A stretch of DNA of 64,000 nt, taken from CBDFJH01 sp965198095. GTDB taxonomy: Bacteria; Latescibacterota; UBA2968; GCA-2709665. Of the stretch, positions 52,185 to 61,946 are shown one piece after another; position 1 is the stretch's first letter, and the number at the start of each line of letters is the position of its first letter. Below the pieces are notes generated by a model. That model was not told where the DNA came from. It was given only the letters and a program-made list of their open reading frames with translations, and ran no database searches. Where the stretch lies: positions 868,001 through 932,000 of the forward strand of contig OZ240239.1 of NCBI GenBank assembly GCA_965198095.1. Direction: 5' to 3'. The translations under genes were made by a program, and so were the position numbers.

Positions 52185-54710
52185 CTAAAAGTCGTACCTG
52201 ACCTTTGAGTACCAGAAGGCCCCGTTAAAGCCGAATGGGGTGTACTCGCTGTACTTCTCGCCCACGGAACCCTTGTTCTCATTTTCTTCCGGAAAGGTAT
52301 TGAGAACATTGCGGGAGCCGAGCGTGACCCGCATTTTTTCATTCAGTTCGATACTGGTTTCGATATCGAACAACGGCCATACGCCGGGATATGTCTGATC
52401 GTTATCCCTGTCCCACCAGGAATCGTAATAGCTCATGCGAATCAGGGAATCCCACATATCGTTGAAAGCATGCGTCAGGGTCGCGTTGGCGCGGCTTTTG
52501 GGAAGTGCTTCCTCCAGTTGCCGAACGCGTGTCTCGCTCAATGTTTCCGTGAGCCTGGTTACTTCCGTGTCCGTGAGGTTGTAGACAAAGCTGAAATTGC
52601 CGTTGCCCGCAGGTGTGACAAAAACGATGTCGACGCCGCGGGTTCTGGTTTCGAAGTCGTTGATGAAGAAACGAAAGGTTTGGATATTTCTCGCGCTGGT
52701 TATGCCCGAAGCGATCAATTGGTCGCGCTGGGCATCGGTCAGAGAGTGGTTCCTTGAAATACCCAGGCGGTCCTTCAGGTCGATTTGAAAATAATCGACG
52801 GTCAAACTGAAGTTTGCCCTGTCCACGATGAAGCCGGCGGTGAGGTTGTTGGACTTTTCAGGGTCGAGAGGCTTCCCACCCACCAGCGCCGCCGAGGCGT
52901 GGGTCGATGGAATGGTACCTATGTTGACCAGATCGTTCAGCGCGGGATCGAATCGGGTCGATACGTTGAAGGAATTCTGTTGACCGGGTGTGGGCGCCCT
53001 GAAACAGGTGCTGAAACTGCCGCGCAGTTTCAGTTCCTCGGTGATGCCGTAGTTGGCAGCTGCCTTGTAGTTGAGGGTCGAACCAAAGTCGCTGAAGTTT
53101 TCATAGCGGAGCGCGAGACCGAGCAGCCAATTGTCCGACGGGGTCCACTCGGCATCCCCGTAAGCCGCATAGTTGGACCGGCTCCAGTCGCCGCCGGCGA
53201 TTTCGCTGAAGCCGGAAAACCCATTGGACGCGGCACTGAATCCCTGAGGGGCCAAAGGACCCATTTCATAGGACTCGGGTTGTCCCTGCACAACTTCGTA
53301 TTTCTCATTTCTGTATTCGAGACCCGCGGCCAGGAAGACCCGATCGCTCACCGGAAACGTAAAGTCGAGATTCAAATTGAGGTCTCTTTGGATATAGGCT
53401 CCGGGATCGAACTCCGTGGGGGTATCGCGTCCCAAAGAGGCATTTACCGTGTTTTTGATCACGAAGTCGGCTTCGTGACTTCCGTAATAGGCACTGAGGT
53501 CCCACGTCCAGAGCGGGTCGAAGTTTGCGCCTTTAACGCCCACGAGCAGGGACCGGTCGGCGGTGGTGCCGCCGAATCGGGGGGTAAAACCGCCGGGGAA
53601 GCGTTCGCGGAATGTGAAATAGTCGTCCTTATTATTCAAAACCTGTTGCAGCGCGCCCGGGTCCGCCACGCTGTTGCTTATGTTGACTGTGGGAGGATCG
53701 GGCGCATCGGGGTTCAATTTTCCCACGAGCAATGTCTTGCCGCCATCGGCACTGAAGACGCCCCCGCGCGTATTGGGATTTCTGAAGAAGAATCCGCCTT
53801 CCACTTCCTTGCTCGCATAGTTGGCATGGCCGTAGAATCTGGTGTTTTCCGACAGGTTTCCGCCGTAGTTGACAAAGAATTTGAGGTCGTCTCTAATGAT
53901 GGGCGAACCCCAGATTTGGGCGGGATCGGCCACGTCGGTATTGCCGGCGGCAATGAGTGCCCTGGCGTCGTCGCGTTGCGCGGATCGATCCGTATCGTCC
54001 GCGTTGCCATATTCCAGGCTGAGGTTGGCCCACGCATCTTCGCTTCCCAGACCGATATTGCCGGCGAAGCTGTAGCTGAAACCATCGCCCGCCTGATAGA
54101 TACCGGGTTTGATTTCAATCGAGCCGCCCCGGTGGTGGTCTTTGAGTTGGAAACTCATCACGCCGGCAATGGCGTCGGAACCGTATTGTGCGGAGGCGCC
54201 GTCGCGCAGGACTTCGACCCGTTTCAGGGCAATCGCCGGAATGACCGATATGTCGGCCCCCTGCGCGCCGTCCGATACGCCATTGCCATGCCAAACGACG
54301 AGAGCGCTGCGATGGCGGCGTTTGCCGTTGACGAGCACCAGCGTGTGGTCGGGGGCCAGGCCGCGCAGATTGGCGGGACGGACAAGCGTGGAGGCATCGC
54401 TGATGGGTTGGGTGTTGACGTTGAAGGAAGGCACGACCGTTCTCACCAGGTTTTGCAGATCGGCTTCGCCCTGTTTGACGATCTCGGCGCTGCTGACCAC
54501 GTCGACGGGCACGGCCGATTCGACGACGGAACGCGGTTTTGCCCGGGAACCGATGACCACCAGTTCTTCGAGGACGATCACTTCGTCAAGGATGGATGTC
54601 GTATCCGTGCTTCCGGAATGCGGCGTCTCCTGCGACACGGCAGGTCCATACGGAACGAGCATGGCGGCCATGCCGACTACGAGAGACAAAAGACGGTATT
54701 TGTGTTGCAT
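52185..54710 (-). CDS. TonB-dependent outer-membrane receptor
   Basis: The 841-residue protein has a signal peptide (LLSLVVGMAAMLVPYGPAVSQ). A probable TonB box (LEELVVIGSRA) lies at about 44-54. The plug domain (about 60-180) has the family segments LVLVNGKRRHRSALV, VEVLRDGASAQYGSDAI and AGVMSFQLKD. The rest is a 22-strand-type barrel ending in KVRYDF, with the terminal aromatic needed for assembly. It would import an iron complex, cobalamin or another large substrate with energy from TonB. GGGAGG lies five bases before the ATG at 54710. The extended upstream frame runs into an XRE remnant and was rejected. Confidence 0.93.
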   Translation of the reverse strand: MQHKYRLLSLVVGMAAMLVPYGPAVSQETPHSGSTDTTSILDEVIVLEELVVIGSRAKPRSVVESAVPVDVVSSAEIVKQGEADLQNLVRTVVPSFNVNTQPISDASTLVRPANLRGLAPDHTLVLVNGKRRHRSALVVWHGNGVSDGAQGADISVIPAIALKRVEVLRDGASAQYGSDAIAGVMSFQLKDHHRGGSIEIKPGIYQAGDGFSYSFAGNIGLGSEDAWANLSLEYGNADDTDRSAQRDDARALIAAGNTDVADPAQIWGSPIIRDDLKFFVNYGGNLSENTRFYGHANYASKEVEGGFFFRNPNTRGGVFSADGGKTLLVGKLNPDAPDPPTVNISNSVADPGALQQVLNNKDDYFTFRERFPGGFTPRFGGTTADRSLLVGVKGANFDPLWTWDLSAYYGSHEADFVIKNTVNASLGRDTPTEFDPGAYIQRDLNLNLDFTFPVSDRVFLAAGLEYRNEKYEVVQGQPESYEMGPLAPQGFSAASNGFSGFSEIAGGDWSRSNYAAYGDAEWTPSDNWLLGLALRYENFSDFGSTLNYKAAANYGITEELKLRGSFSTCFRAPTPGQQNSFNVSTRFDPALNDLVNIGTIPSTHASAALVGGKPLDPEKSNNLTAGFIVDRANFSLTVDYFQIDLKDRLGISRNHSLTDAQRDQLIASGITSARNIQTFRFFINDFETRTRGVDIVFVTPAGNGNFSFVYNLTDTEVTRLTETLSETRVRQLEEALPKSRANATLTHAFNDMWDSLIRMSYYDSWWDRDNDQTYPGVWPLFDIETSIELNEKMRVTLGSRNVLNTFPEENENKGSVGEKYSEYTPFGFNGAFWYSKVRYDF

Positions 54711-54757
54711 TCTACCTCCCTGTGCCAAGGGTGAGAAAATGGGTTTCCCAAAACAGG

Positions 54758-54789
54758 CAAAATTAAATGGAACGCCTCGGTCAGGCAAC
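54758..54789 (-). promoter_or_regulatory. Bacteroidota-type promoter of the TonB-receptor gene
   Basis: On the minus strand GTTG (54789-54786) is followed after 20 bases by TAATTTTG (54765-54758), an exact TANNTTTG match and three of four for the -33 element. The start codon lies 48 bases downstream. The promoter overlaps the end of the XRE remnant. Confidence 0.55.
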
Positions 54790-54978
54790 CCCTGTCCAAG
54801 GCGAAGTCTCGTCCGAGGCGACGGCAACGTGAGCCACCTCCTCCACCTTGGGCCGGGCCACAATATCTACATCCCGACCTGGCGCATTCAGGAAGGACAA
54901 GAGCTTTGCAACGGAGAATTTATCGAATTGCCCTCCTTTCAGATCGGAGACTCGTCCTTGGGCGATGCCGAGAAGTAG
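54781..54978 (-). pseudogene. XRE/HigA-type antitoxin remnant
   Basis: The reading LLGIAQGRVSDLKGGQFDKF, then SVAKLLSFLNAPGRDVDIV, is the second half of an XRE helix-turn-helix and the following helices of HigA-like antitoxins. The N-terminal half, with the first helices, is missing. The frame instead continues upstream into the palindrome at 54977-55000 (WAVREPP). It has no start and no adjacent toxin. TonB-receptor expression now starts inside it. Confidence 0.7.
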
Positions 54979-55000
54979 GGGCGGTTCGCGAACCGCCCAT
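54977..55000. repeat. 24-base palindromic element
   Basis: Arms AGGGGCGG and CCGCCCAT around TTCGCGAA. It has the same right-arm variant as 50960-50983, so these two form a subfamily. It marks the breakpoint of the XRE remnant. Confidence 0.8.
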
Positions 55001-55007
55001 CCACACG

Positions 55008-55589
55008 TCACTCGAGGTAGAGCATCCTCCGGATGTGCACGCCGCCCGGATGGTGCAGGCGCGTGAAGTAAATCCCCGTGGCCACGCTCCGACCCGTTGC
55101 GTCGCGGGCCTCCCAGCGCACCCGGTAGGCGCCTGCGGCCTGCACCTCGTCCACCAGGGTGCGTATGCGCTGGCCGAGGAGGTTGTAAATGACCAGGCGC
55201 ACCGGTCCGTCCGCGTCCAGGCGATAGGGGATGACGGTGCCGGGGTTGAAGGGGTTGGGCACGTTGGGCGCCAGGCCCGGCGGCTCCCGCTCGAACGCGA
55301 CCGCCGGCTTGGAGGCCGGGCCCGCCGTGACGTCGGTCACGGACAGGGTGTAGGTGCCGGTCTCGTTGCGGTCTCCCGACACCCGCGCGTAATAGGTCCC
55401 GCTTCCGGGCGCCGTGAACGTCACGCGGCTGTCTCGTCCGCCGTGGAAGTCGTCGTTGTAGCTGCCCGACTGGTAGCGTCCCTCGCTGTTGTAGATCGCC
55501 CGGAAATAGGTGTCGCGAAGCGTGCCTCCCCCGCCCGGGCGGACCGCAGGCCGCGGCGGGTCGCTTTCAAATGCATGGCAACTTCTCCA
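55008..55589 (-). pseudogene. Truncated PPC / T9SS-sorted protein copy
   Basis: The open frame begins after a stop at 55590-55592, without a usable start. It reads RPGGGGTLRDTYFRAIYNSE and then a PPC-type beta-sandwich (YYARVSGDRNETGTYTLSV). It then joins directly to a T9SS C-terminal segment (PNVPNPFNPGTVIPYRL, LVIYNLLGQRIRTLVDEVQ). The fibronectin domains found in the related gene at 59101 are deleted, and the signal peptide is missing. Confidence 0.75.
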
Positions 55590-55977
55590 TTACTTTCATG
55601 AAGGCCGGTTGAGGAACGCCCGCCGCCGGCTCGAGCCCGGCCGAGAGGATGCGGTCGGCGGCCCGCCTGCGTGCAACGCCTGTCTGCCTGACAGGCAGGC
55701 GCGGGCAGGTGCCCTCGGTCCCGGCCACGCCTCGCCGCGGCGGTTGGCGACCAGCGGACAGCGGCGATATCGATTGACCGATGACGGTGGTCACGGTGTT
55801 TTTGCAGGGGCGGTTCGCGAACCGCCCCTACCCCAGGTTCGGGCCTATTTCAGGTAGAGCATGCGCCGGGTCTGCACGCCGCCCGGATGTTGCAGGCGGA
55901 TGAAATACACCCCCGTGGCCACCGCCGCGCCCCGTCCGTCGCGGGCCTCCCAGCGCACCCGGTAGGCGCCCGCGGCC
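55326..55977. repeat. 650-base near-identical block, copy 1
   Basis: Matches 58582-59233 at a constant offset of 3256 bases over about 650 bases with no visible differences. It spans the 5' part of one reading frame, the spacer, a palindrome and the 3' end of the next gene. Confidence 0.9.
55590..55844. repeat. Inter-cassette spacer with palindromes
   Basis: It contains the CCTGCCTG-type inverted repeat (55672-55712), the motif CGGCGATATCGATTGACCG shared with 59018-59100, 62107-62152 and 63316-63360, and the 24-base palindrome at 55806-55829. No gene is supported. Confidence 0.7.
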
Positions 55978-58845
55978 TGCACCTCGTCCACCAGGGTGCG
56001 TATGCGCTGCCCGAGGAGGTTGTAGATCTCCAGGCGCACGGGTCCGTCCGTGTCCAGGCGATAGGGGATGACGGTGCTGGGGTTGAACGGGTTGGGCACG
56101 TTGGGCGCCAGGCCCGGCGGCTCGGACGCGACCGCCGGCTTGGAGGCCGGGCCCGCCGTGACGTCTTTGACCGTCAGCTCGTAGTAGCCCCACTCGAACG
56201 ACTCGCCGCTCGCCGCGATGTAATAGGTGCCATCGGCACGGGCGTGAAACGTCACCCGGAACAGGTGGTGGGCGCTTGATTCGTCGCGGAAAAACGTGTT
56301 GACAAGGGACTCCCCGTCCGCATCGTAGATCGCGTTGATCTGCGGGAGGCGCAGGGTGAAGCCGTTGGTGGGAGTCTTGCCCTTCATGTCGATCCGGTAG
56401 GTCCGGCCCGCCTCCAGCTCCACCGCGAACCAGTCGGTGTCGAACTCGTAACCATCTACGTCGTTGTCGCCTGTACTTTCCACGAAGATCGGTTTGTAGA
56501 TGGTGCTCCTAGCCCCGGACCCGCCCACCTCGACCACGCCGCTTGTGGTCGTGTTGGCGGGCAGGTCCACGACGAAGATGTAGCCACGGTGGTCGAGGTT
56601 CCCGTACACCCCGCGCAGAGACGGCTGTATGGAGAGGTTGATCTCCACGGTCACCGGCTCGGTCGTCCCCGGCGTGGCGCTCACGGTGACCGCCGTGCCC
56701 TCGACCTTGCCGGCCTCCACCGTGAGCGCCGTCACGTCGCCAGCGAGCGTCCCGTTGGCCACCGTCACCGGGATATTGACCGTGAGCGGCGCCCCCGCCA
56801 GCACCTTCGCCCGCACCTGATTGGACTCCACATGCTCCAGGGTCACGGAAAGCTGCAGCAGATGGCCGGTGTTGGGGTTGTCGCCCAGGCTGAGAAAGAA
56901 CAGAGCCGTCAGGCCGGAGAACACGCCGGCGGGAAGCGACGTCAAAGCGTTGTTGTGCAGATCGAGCAGCTCCAGCGCCGTCAGGTCGGAGAACACGCCG
57001 GCGGGAAGCGACTCCAGAGCGTTGTCGTTCAGCCTGAGCGTCTCCAGCGCCGTCAGGTCGGAGAACACGCCGGCGGGAAGCGACGTCAGAGCGTTGTCGT
57101 TCAGCCTGAGCGTCTCCAGCGCCGTCAGGTCGGAGAACACGCCGTCAGGAAGCGTCGTCAGATCGTTGTCGTACAGATAGAGGTCCTGCAGCGCGGTCAG
57201 GCCGGAGAACACGTCGGCGCGAAGCGAGACAAGCTCGTTGTGGTGCATAGTGAGGTACGTCAGCGACGTCAGGCCGGTGAACACCTCGTCAGGAAGCGAG
57301 CTGAGCTTGTTGTAGTACAGATAGAGCCGATCGAGCGCCTCCAGGTCGGTGAACCCGCGGGCGGGCAGCGAGACAAGCTCGTTGTTGTTCAGATAGAGGT
57401 CCTGCAGCGCCTCCAGGCCGGTGAACACGCCGGCGGGAAGCGAGCTGAGCTTGTTGTGGTTCAGACCGAGGTCCTGCAGCGCCGCCAGGTCGGAGAACAC
57501 GCCGGTGGGAAGCGAGACGAGCGCGTTGCCGTTCAGACCGAGGTCCTGCAGCGCCGCCAGGCCGGTGAACACCCCGGCGGGAAGCTCGCTGAGCGCGTTG
57601 CCGTTCAGATAGAGCGTCTCCAGCGCCTCCAGGTCGGAGAACACGCCGGCGGGAAGCTCGCTGAGCGCGTTGCCGTTCAGATAGAGCGTCTCCAGCGCCT
57701 CCAGGTCGGAGAAATCACCCGGCTGCAAGGACCGGATCTCGGCATCCGCGAGATAGAGACTCGTCACGCCGGCCAGTTGCGTTGTCGTCACTTCGGCGCA
57801 GTTCGCCGTCACGCCTTTGATCGGTGGCTGCTTCATGATCTTGTTCCGCACCTGCTCGGTGCGGCCGCAGAAACCGGACTTCGGCGTCGCCGGCTCCGTC
57901 GGTGTTCGCCGCGCGCAACTGGAAGGTGTAGGCCGTGTCGTTGGTCAGACCCGTCACCACGACCCAGTCCTCGTGGGCCTCGCCCGGCGCGCTGTCGTCG
58001 ATCTCCGTCCACGCGGCGGGGTAGTCGCCGGTGGTCTTGTAGCGGTACTCGTGGCGCGTGATGTCCGCGTCCGCGGCCGACGCCGTCCAGGTGAGCGTTA
58101 CCTGCTCGTTGCCGTTCGACGCCTCGACGCCCTGCCGCGCGGGGGGCACGTCGCGCAGCTCGATCCGCTTGTCCGTCCCGCCGGCACCGCCGGGCGTGCC
58201 CTGGCCGGGCGCGCCGACGGGGTCGTCCTCCCCGCCCTGCTCGTCGCCCTCGACGAAGGTCGCCGCCGGCGCGGCCGGGGTGTCTATGTGGACCCAGCGG
58301 GAGCGCTCGCTCGTCCCGTGCTCGTTGATGGCCTTGATGCGGTAGGTGTAGCGAGTCTCCGCCGACACGGTGTCGTCGGTGTAGGTGGCGGCGGCCGTGC
58401 CCGTGTCCGAGACCAGCTCACTGAACTGGCCCTCCGGGTCGACCCCGGGAATGCGGCGCAGGATCACGTAGCCGGTGATGCTGGCGTCGCCGGGGTCGTC
58501 CCAGGTGAGGACCACCGAGTCGTGGGTCGCCGTGGCTTCGAGGCCCCTGGGCTTGTCGGGCGGCCCCGCGCCTTGCTCCGGCGTGACGTCGGTCACGGAC
58601 AGGGTGTAGGTGCCGGTCTCGTTGCGGTCTCCCGACACCCGCGCGTAATAGGTCCCGCTTCCGGGCGCCGTGAACGTCACGCGGCTGTCTCGTCCGCCGT
58701 GGAAGTCGTCGTTGTAGCTGCCCGACTGGTAGCGTCCCTCGCTGTTGTAGATCGCCCGGAAATAGGTGTCGCGAAGCGTGCCTCCCCCGCCCGGGCGGAC
58801 CGCAGGCCGCGGCGGGTCGCTTTCAAATGCATGGCAACTTCTCCA
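55845..58845 (-). pseudogene. Frameshifted fibronectin-LRR-T9SS surface protein
   Basis: Two frames join near 57,870 (minus strand TTTCTGCGGCCG). The upstream frame (58845 to about 57870) gives a PPC-like domain and two fibronectin type III domains (LTWDDPGDASITGYVIL, YTYRIKAINEHGTSERS, LTWTASAADADI). The downstream frame gives CGRTEQVRNKIMKQPPI, then 12 to 13 leucine-rich repeats of 24 residues (LTALETLRLNDNALTSLPAG). A PPC-like domain and a T9SS sorting segment (PNVPNPFNPSTVIPYRL) follow. The join reads as one continuous protein of this known architecture if one base is restored. No proper start or signal peptide remains. Confidence 0.75.
56900..57780 (-). repeat. Leucine-rich repeat array, 72-base period
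   Basis: Twelve or thirteen 24-residue units of the pattern LxxLxxLxLxxNxLxxLPxGVFxx. Several are nearly identical in DNA, for example 56990-57050 and 57060-57120. Confidence 0.9.
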
Positions 58846-59233
58846 TTACTTTCATGAAGGCCGGTTGAGGAACGCCCGCCGCCGGCTCGAGCCCGGCCGA
58901 GAGGATGCGGTCGGCGGCCCGCCTGCGTGCAACGCCTGTCTGCCTGACAGGCAGGCGCGGGCAGGTGCCCTCGGTCCCGGCCACGCCTCGCCGCGGCGGT
59001 TGGCGACCAGCGGACAGCGGCGATATCGATTGACCGATGACGGTGGTCACGGTGTTTTTGCAGGGGCGGTTCGCGAACCGCCCCTACCCCAGGTTCGGGC
59101 CTATTTCAGGTAGAGCATGCGCCGGGTCTGCACGCCGCCCGGATGTTGCAGGCGGATGAAATACACCCCCGTGGCCACCGCCGCGCCCCGTCCGTCGCGG
59201 GCCTCCCAGCGCACCCGGTAGGCGCCCGCGGCC
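58582..59233. repeat. 650-base near-identical block, copy 2
   Basis: Partner of 55326-55977. Beyond 59233 the copies diverge but remain homologous through the T9SS segment of both genes. Confidence 0.9.
58846..59100. repeat. Inter-cassette spacer with palindromes
   Basis: Identical in content to 55590-55844: inverted repeat at 58928-58968, shared motif at about 59020-59050, and 24-base palindrome at 59062-59085. It separates the frameshifted gene from the intact one. Confidence 0.75.
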
Positions 59234-61863
59234 TGGACCTCGTCCACGAGTGTGCGTATGCGCTGGCCGAGGAGGTTGTAGATGTCCAGGCGCACGGGTC
59301 CGTCCGCGTCCAGGCGATAGGGGATGACGGTGCCGGGGTTGAAGGGGTTGGGCACGTTGGGCGCCAGGCCCGGCGGCTCGGACGCGACCGCCGGCTTGGA
59401 GGCCGGGCCCGCCGTGACGTCTTTGACCCGCAGCTTGTAGCTGCCCCACTCGAACGACTCGCCGCTCGCCGCGATGTAATAGGTGCCATCGGCATGGGCG
59501 TGAAACGTCACTCGGAACAGGTAGTGGGAGTCTGATTCGTCGCGGTCAAACGTGTTGACAAGGGAGTCCCCGTCCGAATCGTAGATCGCGTTGATCTGCG
59601 GGAGGCGCAGGGTGAGATCGGTGTCTGTGCTGAGCATCGCGCCCCGCATGTCGATCCGGTAGGTCCGGTCCTCCTCCAACTCCACGGCGAACCAGTCGGT
59701 GTCGAAGTCCCAACCATCTACGTCGTCGTCGCCTGTCCTTTCCACGAAGACCGGTTTGTAGATGTCTCCCCCGACCGCGGCCCCGTCCACCTCCACCACG
59801 CCGCTGGTGCTGGTGTCGGCGGCCAGGTCGTCTTCCTCGGTCTCTGAGTCGTCAACTGGAGGATCGTCCGGCAGGACCGCCGGCGTGACGTCGCTCACCG
59901 ACAGCGTGTAGGTGCCCGTGTCGGCAATGGTCGCTCCACGTGCCTCCAGGTAGTACGTGCCGGTCGCGGTTATGTCGTAGACTATCGCGCTGTTGAAGTT
60001 CCCGGGGGTGAGGTCGTCGTTGTCCCTAATATCGTTTGCAGACCCGTCGTAGAGCACCAGATAGGGGTCTGGCTGGGTGCCACGACCGTTAGGCGCACCC
60101 TCTAGGTCGAACTGGTATCTCTTGCCCGCCTCCAGATCGACCTCGAACCAGTCCTTGTCAGTCGCGGATTCGACGTTTCCCGTGACCGAGGCCCCGACCT
60201 CAACCTTGCCGGAGGTCGTGTTGTTGTTAGGAAAGTCCGTGTCCGCCTCCGAGGCGCCGTTCGCGCCCAGCACGATCACCGACAGCGTGTAGGTTCCCGC
60301 GGACGCGTCAGTGGACTGGGATACATCTATGTAGTAAGTGCCGGTCGCGGTCACCGTGTAGGTCATCCGGCTGTTGTTGCCCACGCCCCCTTTGTCGTTG
60401 GCGGCAATGGTTGCGAGGGAGAGAGGGTTATAGAGTCCTAGGAACGGGTCATCCAGGGTGCCGCGTTCGGTCGGCGCGCCCTCCAGGTCGAACTGGTACC
60501 GCGTGCCCGCCTCCAGATCGACCTCGCAGTCGTAGTCGCCTGCACTGCCGATGTTGCCCGTGACCGAGCCGCCCACGTCCACCTCGCAAGTGGTGGAGGC
60601 GCCGGCGGCACAGTCGCCATCCGAGGGCTCGGCGACGTTGGCCCGTTTGCCGGGACCGCCGGGCGCGCCTCCGCCGTCGCCTTTCCCGTCCTCCCCGTCC
60701 GGGTCGTCGCCTTCGACGGCCTCCGGCGCGGCGGGGACGTCGATGTGGGACCAGCGGGAGCGCTCGCTCGTTCCGTGCTCGTTGATGGCCTTGATGCGGT
60801 AGGTGTAGCGAGTCTCCGCCGACACGGTGTCGTCGGTGTAGGTGGTGGCGTCCGTTCCCGTGTTCGAGACCAGCTCATTGAAGTGGCCCTGGGGGTCGAC
60901 CCCGGGAACGCGGCGCAGGATCACGTAGCCGGTGATGGAGTCATCCTGGGGGTCGTCCCAGGTGAGGGTCACCGAGGAGTGGGTCGCCGTGGTTTCGAGG
61001 CCCCTGGGCTTGTCGGGGGGTTCGGCAGCCTGCTCCTCCTCCGGCTCAGGGGCTGCCGGAGTGTCGACGTGGAACCAGCGGGAGCGCTCGCTCACCCCGT
61101 GCTCGTTGATCGCCTTGATGCGGTAGGTGTAGGTGAGGCTGGCCGCCACCGTGTCGTCGGTGTAGGTCAGCGCCGCCGTGCCGGTGTCCGAGACCAGTAC
61201 GCTGAAGTCGCCCCCGGTGTTGTTCACGCGGACGCGGCGCAGGATCACGTAGCCGGTGATGGTGTCGTCCTGGGGGTTGTCCCAGGTGAGGGTCACCGAG
61301 TCGTGGGTCGCCGTGGCTTCGAGGCCCCTGGGCTTGTCGGGCGGCCCCGCCCCTTGCTCCGCCGTGACGTCGGTCACGGACAGGGTGTAGGTGCCGGTCT
61401 CGTTGCGGTCGCCCGACACCCTCGCGTAATAGGTTCCGCTCTGTGTTGGGGTGAACGTCACGCGGCTGTCTCGTCCGCCGTCGAAGTCGTCGTTGTAGCT
61501 GCCGGACTGGTAGCGTCCCTCGCTGTTGTAGATCGCCCGGAAATAGGTGTCGCGGAGCGTGCCGCCCCCGCCCGGGCGGCCCGTCAGGTCGAACCGGTAG
61601 GTGTGCCCCGCCACCAGTTCGACGGCGAACCTGTCCTGATCCTTGGGGATCCAGATGGCGCCGGTGGCCGAGCCCCCGACCGCGACCCGTCCGGGGGTGT
61701 TGTTGTCGTTGGGCAGGTCCACGTCGCCCTCCGAGACGCTCGGCAGCACCTCGTCACGCTCCTGCGCCTGGACCGGGGAAAAGAGCAGGCCGAGCACGGC
61801 GCCCGCGAGGGCCAGGACCGCTATGGCGGGAAACCGCGGCAGCCGGGCCGATAAGCGAGTCAT
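59101..61863 (-). CDS. T9SS-sorted PPC/fibronectin surface protein
   Basis: The 920-residue protein has a signal peptide (AIAVLALAGAVLGLLFSPVQAQ, to about 34). It then has a PPC-type domain (RFAVELVAGHTYRFDLTGR), two fibronectin type III domains (GLEATATHDSVTLTWDNP and GLETTATHSSVTLTWDDP), and three more PPC-type domains (YDCEVDLEAGTRYQFDL, KDWFEVDLEAGKRYQFDL, TDWFAVELEEDRTYRID). The C-terminal T9SS signal (PNVPNPFNPGTVIPYRLDAD, NLLGQRIRTLVDEVQ) sends it across the outer membrane. It is the intact member of the tandem family. A leader reading frame overlaps its ATG. Confidence 0.9.
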   Translation of the reverse strand: MTRLSARLPRFPAIAVLALAGAVLGLLFSPVQAQERDEVLPSVSEGDVDLPNDNNTPGRVAVGGSATGAIWIPKDQDRFAVELVAGHTYRFDLTGRPGGGGTLRDTYFRAIYNSEGRYQSGSYNDDFDGGRDSRVTFTPTQSGTYYARVSGDRNETGTYTLSVTDVTAEQGAGPPDKPRGLEATATHDSVTLTWDNPQDDTITGYVILRRVRVNNTGGDFSVLVSDTGTAALTYTDDTVAASLTYTYRIKAINEHGVSERSRWFHVDTPAAPEPEEEQAAEPPDKPRGLETTATHSSVTLTWDDPQDDSITGYVILRRVPGVDPQGHFNELVSNTGTDATTYTDDTVSAETRYTYRIKAINEHGTSERSRWSHIDVPAAPEAVEGDDPDGEDGKGDGGGAPGGPGKRANVAEPSDGDCAAGASTTCEVDVGGSVTGNIGSAGDYDCEVDLEAGTRYQFDLEGAPTERGTLDDPFLGLYNPLSLATIAANDKGGVGNNSRMTYTVTATGTYYIDVSQSTDASAGTYTLSVIVLGANGASEADTDFPNNNTTSGKVEVGASVTGNVESATDKDWFEVDLEAGKRYQFDLEGAPNGRGTQPDPYLVLYDGSANDIRDNDDLTPGNFNSAIVYDITATGTYYLEARGATIADTGTYTLSVSDVTPAVLPDDPPVDDSETEEDDLAADTSTSGVVEVDGAAVGGDIYKPVFVERTGDDDVDGWDFDTDWFAVELEEDRTYRIDMRGAMLSTDTDLTLRLPQINAIYDSDGDSLVNTFDRDESDSHYLFRVTFHAHADGTYYIAASGESFEWGSYKLRVKDVTAGPASKPAVASEPPGLAPNVPNPFNPGTVIPYRLDADGPVRLDIYNLLGQRIRTLVDEVQAAGAYRVRWEARDGRGAAVATGVYFIRLQHPGGVQTRRMLYLK

Positions 61864-61946
61864 AGCCGCGGCTCCGTTGCGAGCCCGAAAAATCGGGGGG
61901 GGGGGGTAGTGAACATTTGTGTCGTCCGGATGTGCTTCGAGTCCAT
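61860..61946 (-). CDS. 28-codon leader frame with a homopolymer, overlapping the surface-protein start
   Basis: The ATG at 61946 has AAAGGAG about eight bases upstream, better than the ribosome site of the surface gene itself. The frame reads MDSKHIRTTQMFTTPPPRFF and stops at a TGA that overlaps the next ATG (ATGA). A run of 12 C on the coding strand lies within it. The product is not recognised; the arrangement is described under findings. Confidence 0.45.
   Translation of the reverse strand: MDSKHIRTTQMFTTPPPRFFGLATEPRL
61895..61906. repeat. Homopolymer of 12 G (plus strand)
   Basis: A single tract of G12 on the plus strand, C12 on the coding strand, in the leader frame 32 to 43 bases upstream of the surface-protein start. 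Homopolymers of this length are prone to slipped-strand change and to sequencing error. Confidence 0.9.

Noticed and set aside
57715..57851. GTG at 57851 as the start of the LRR protein
   Set aside because: The upstream residues continue a known fibronectin-LRR join in the other frame, so this is a frameshift, not a start.
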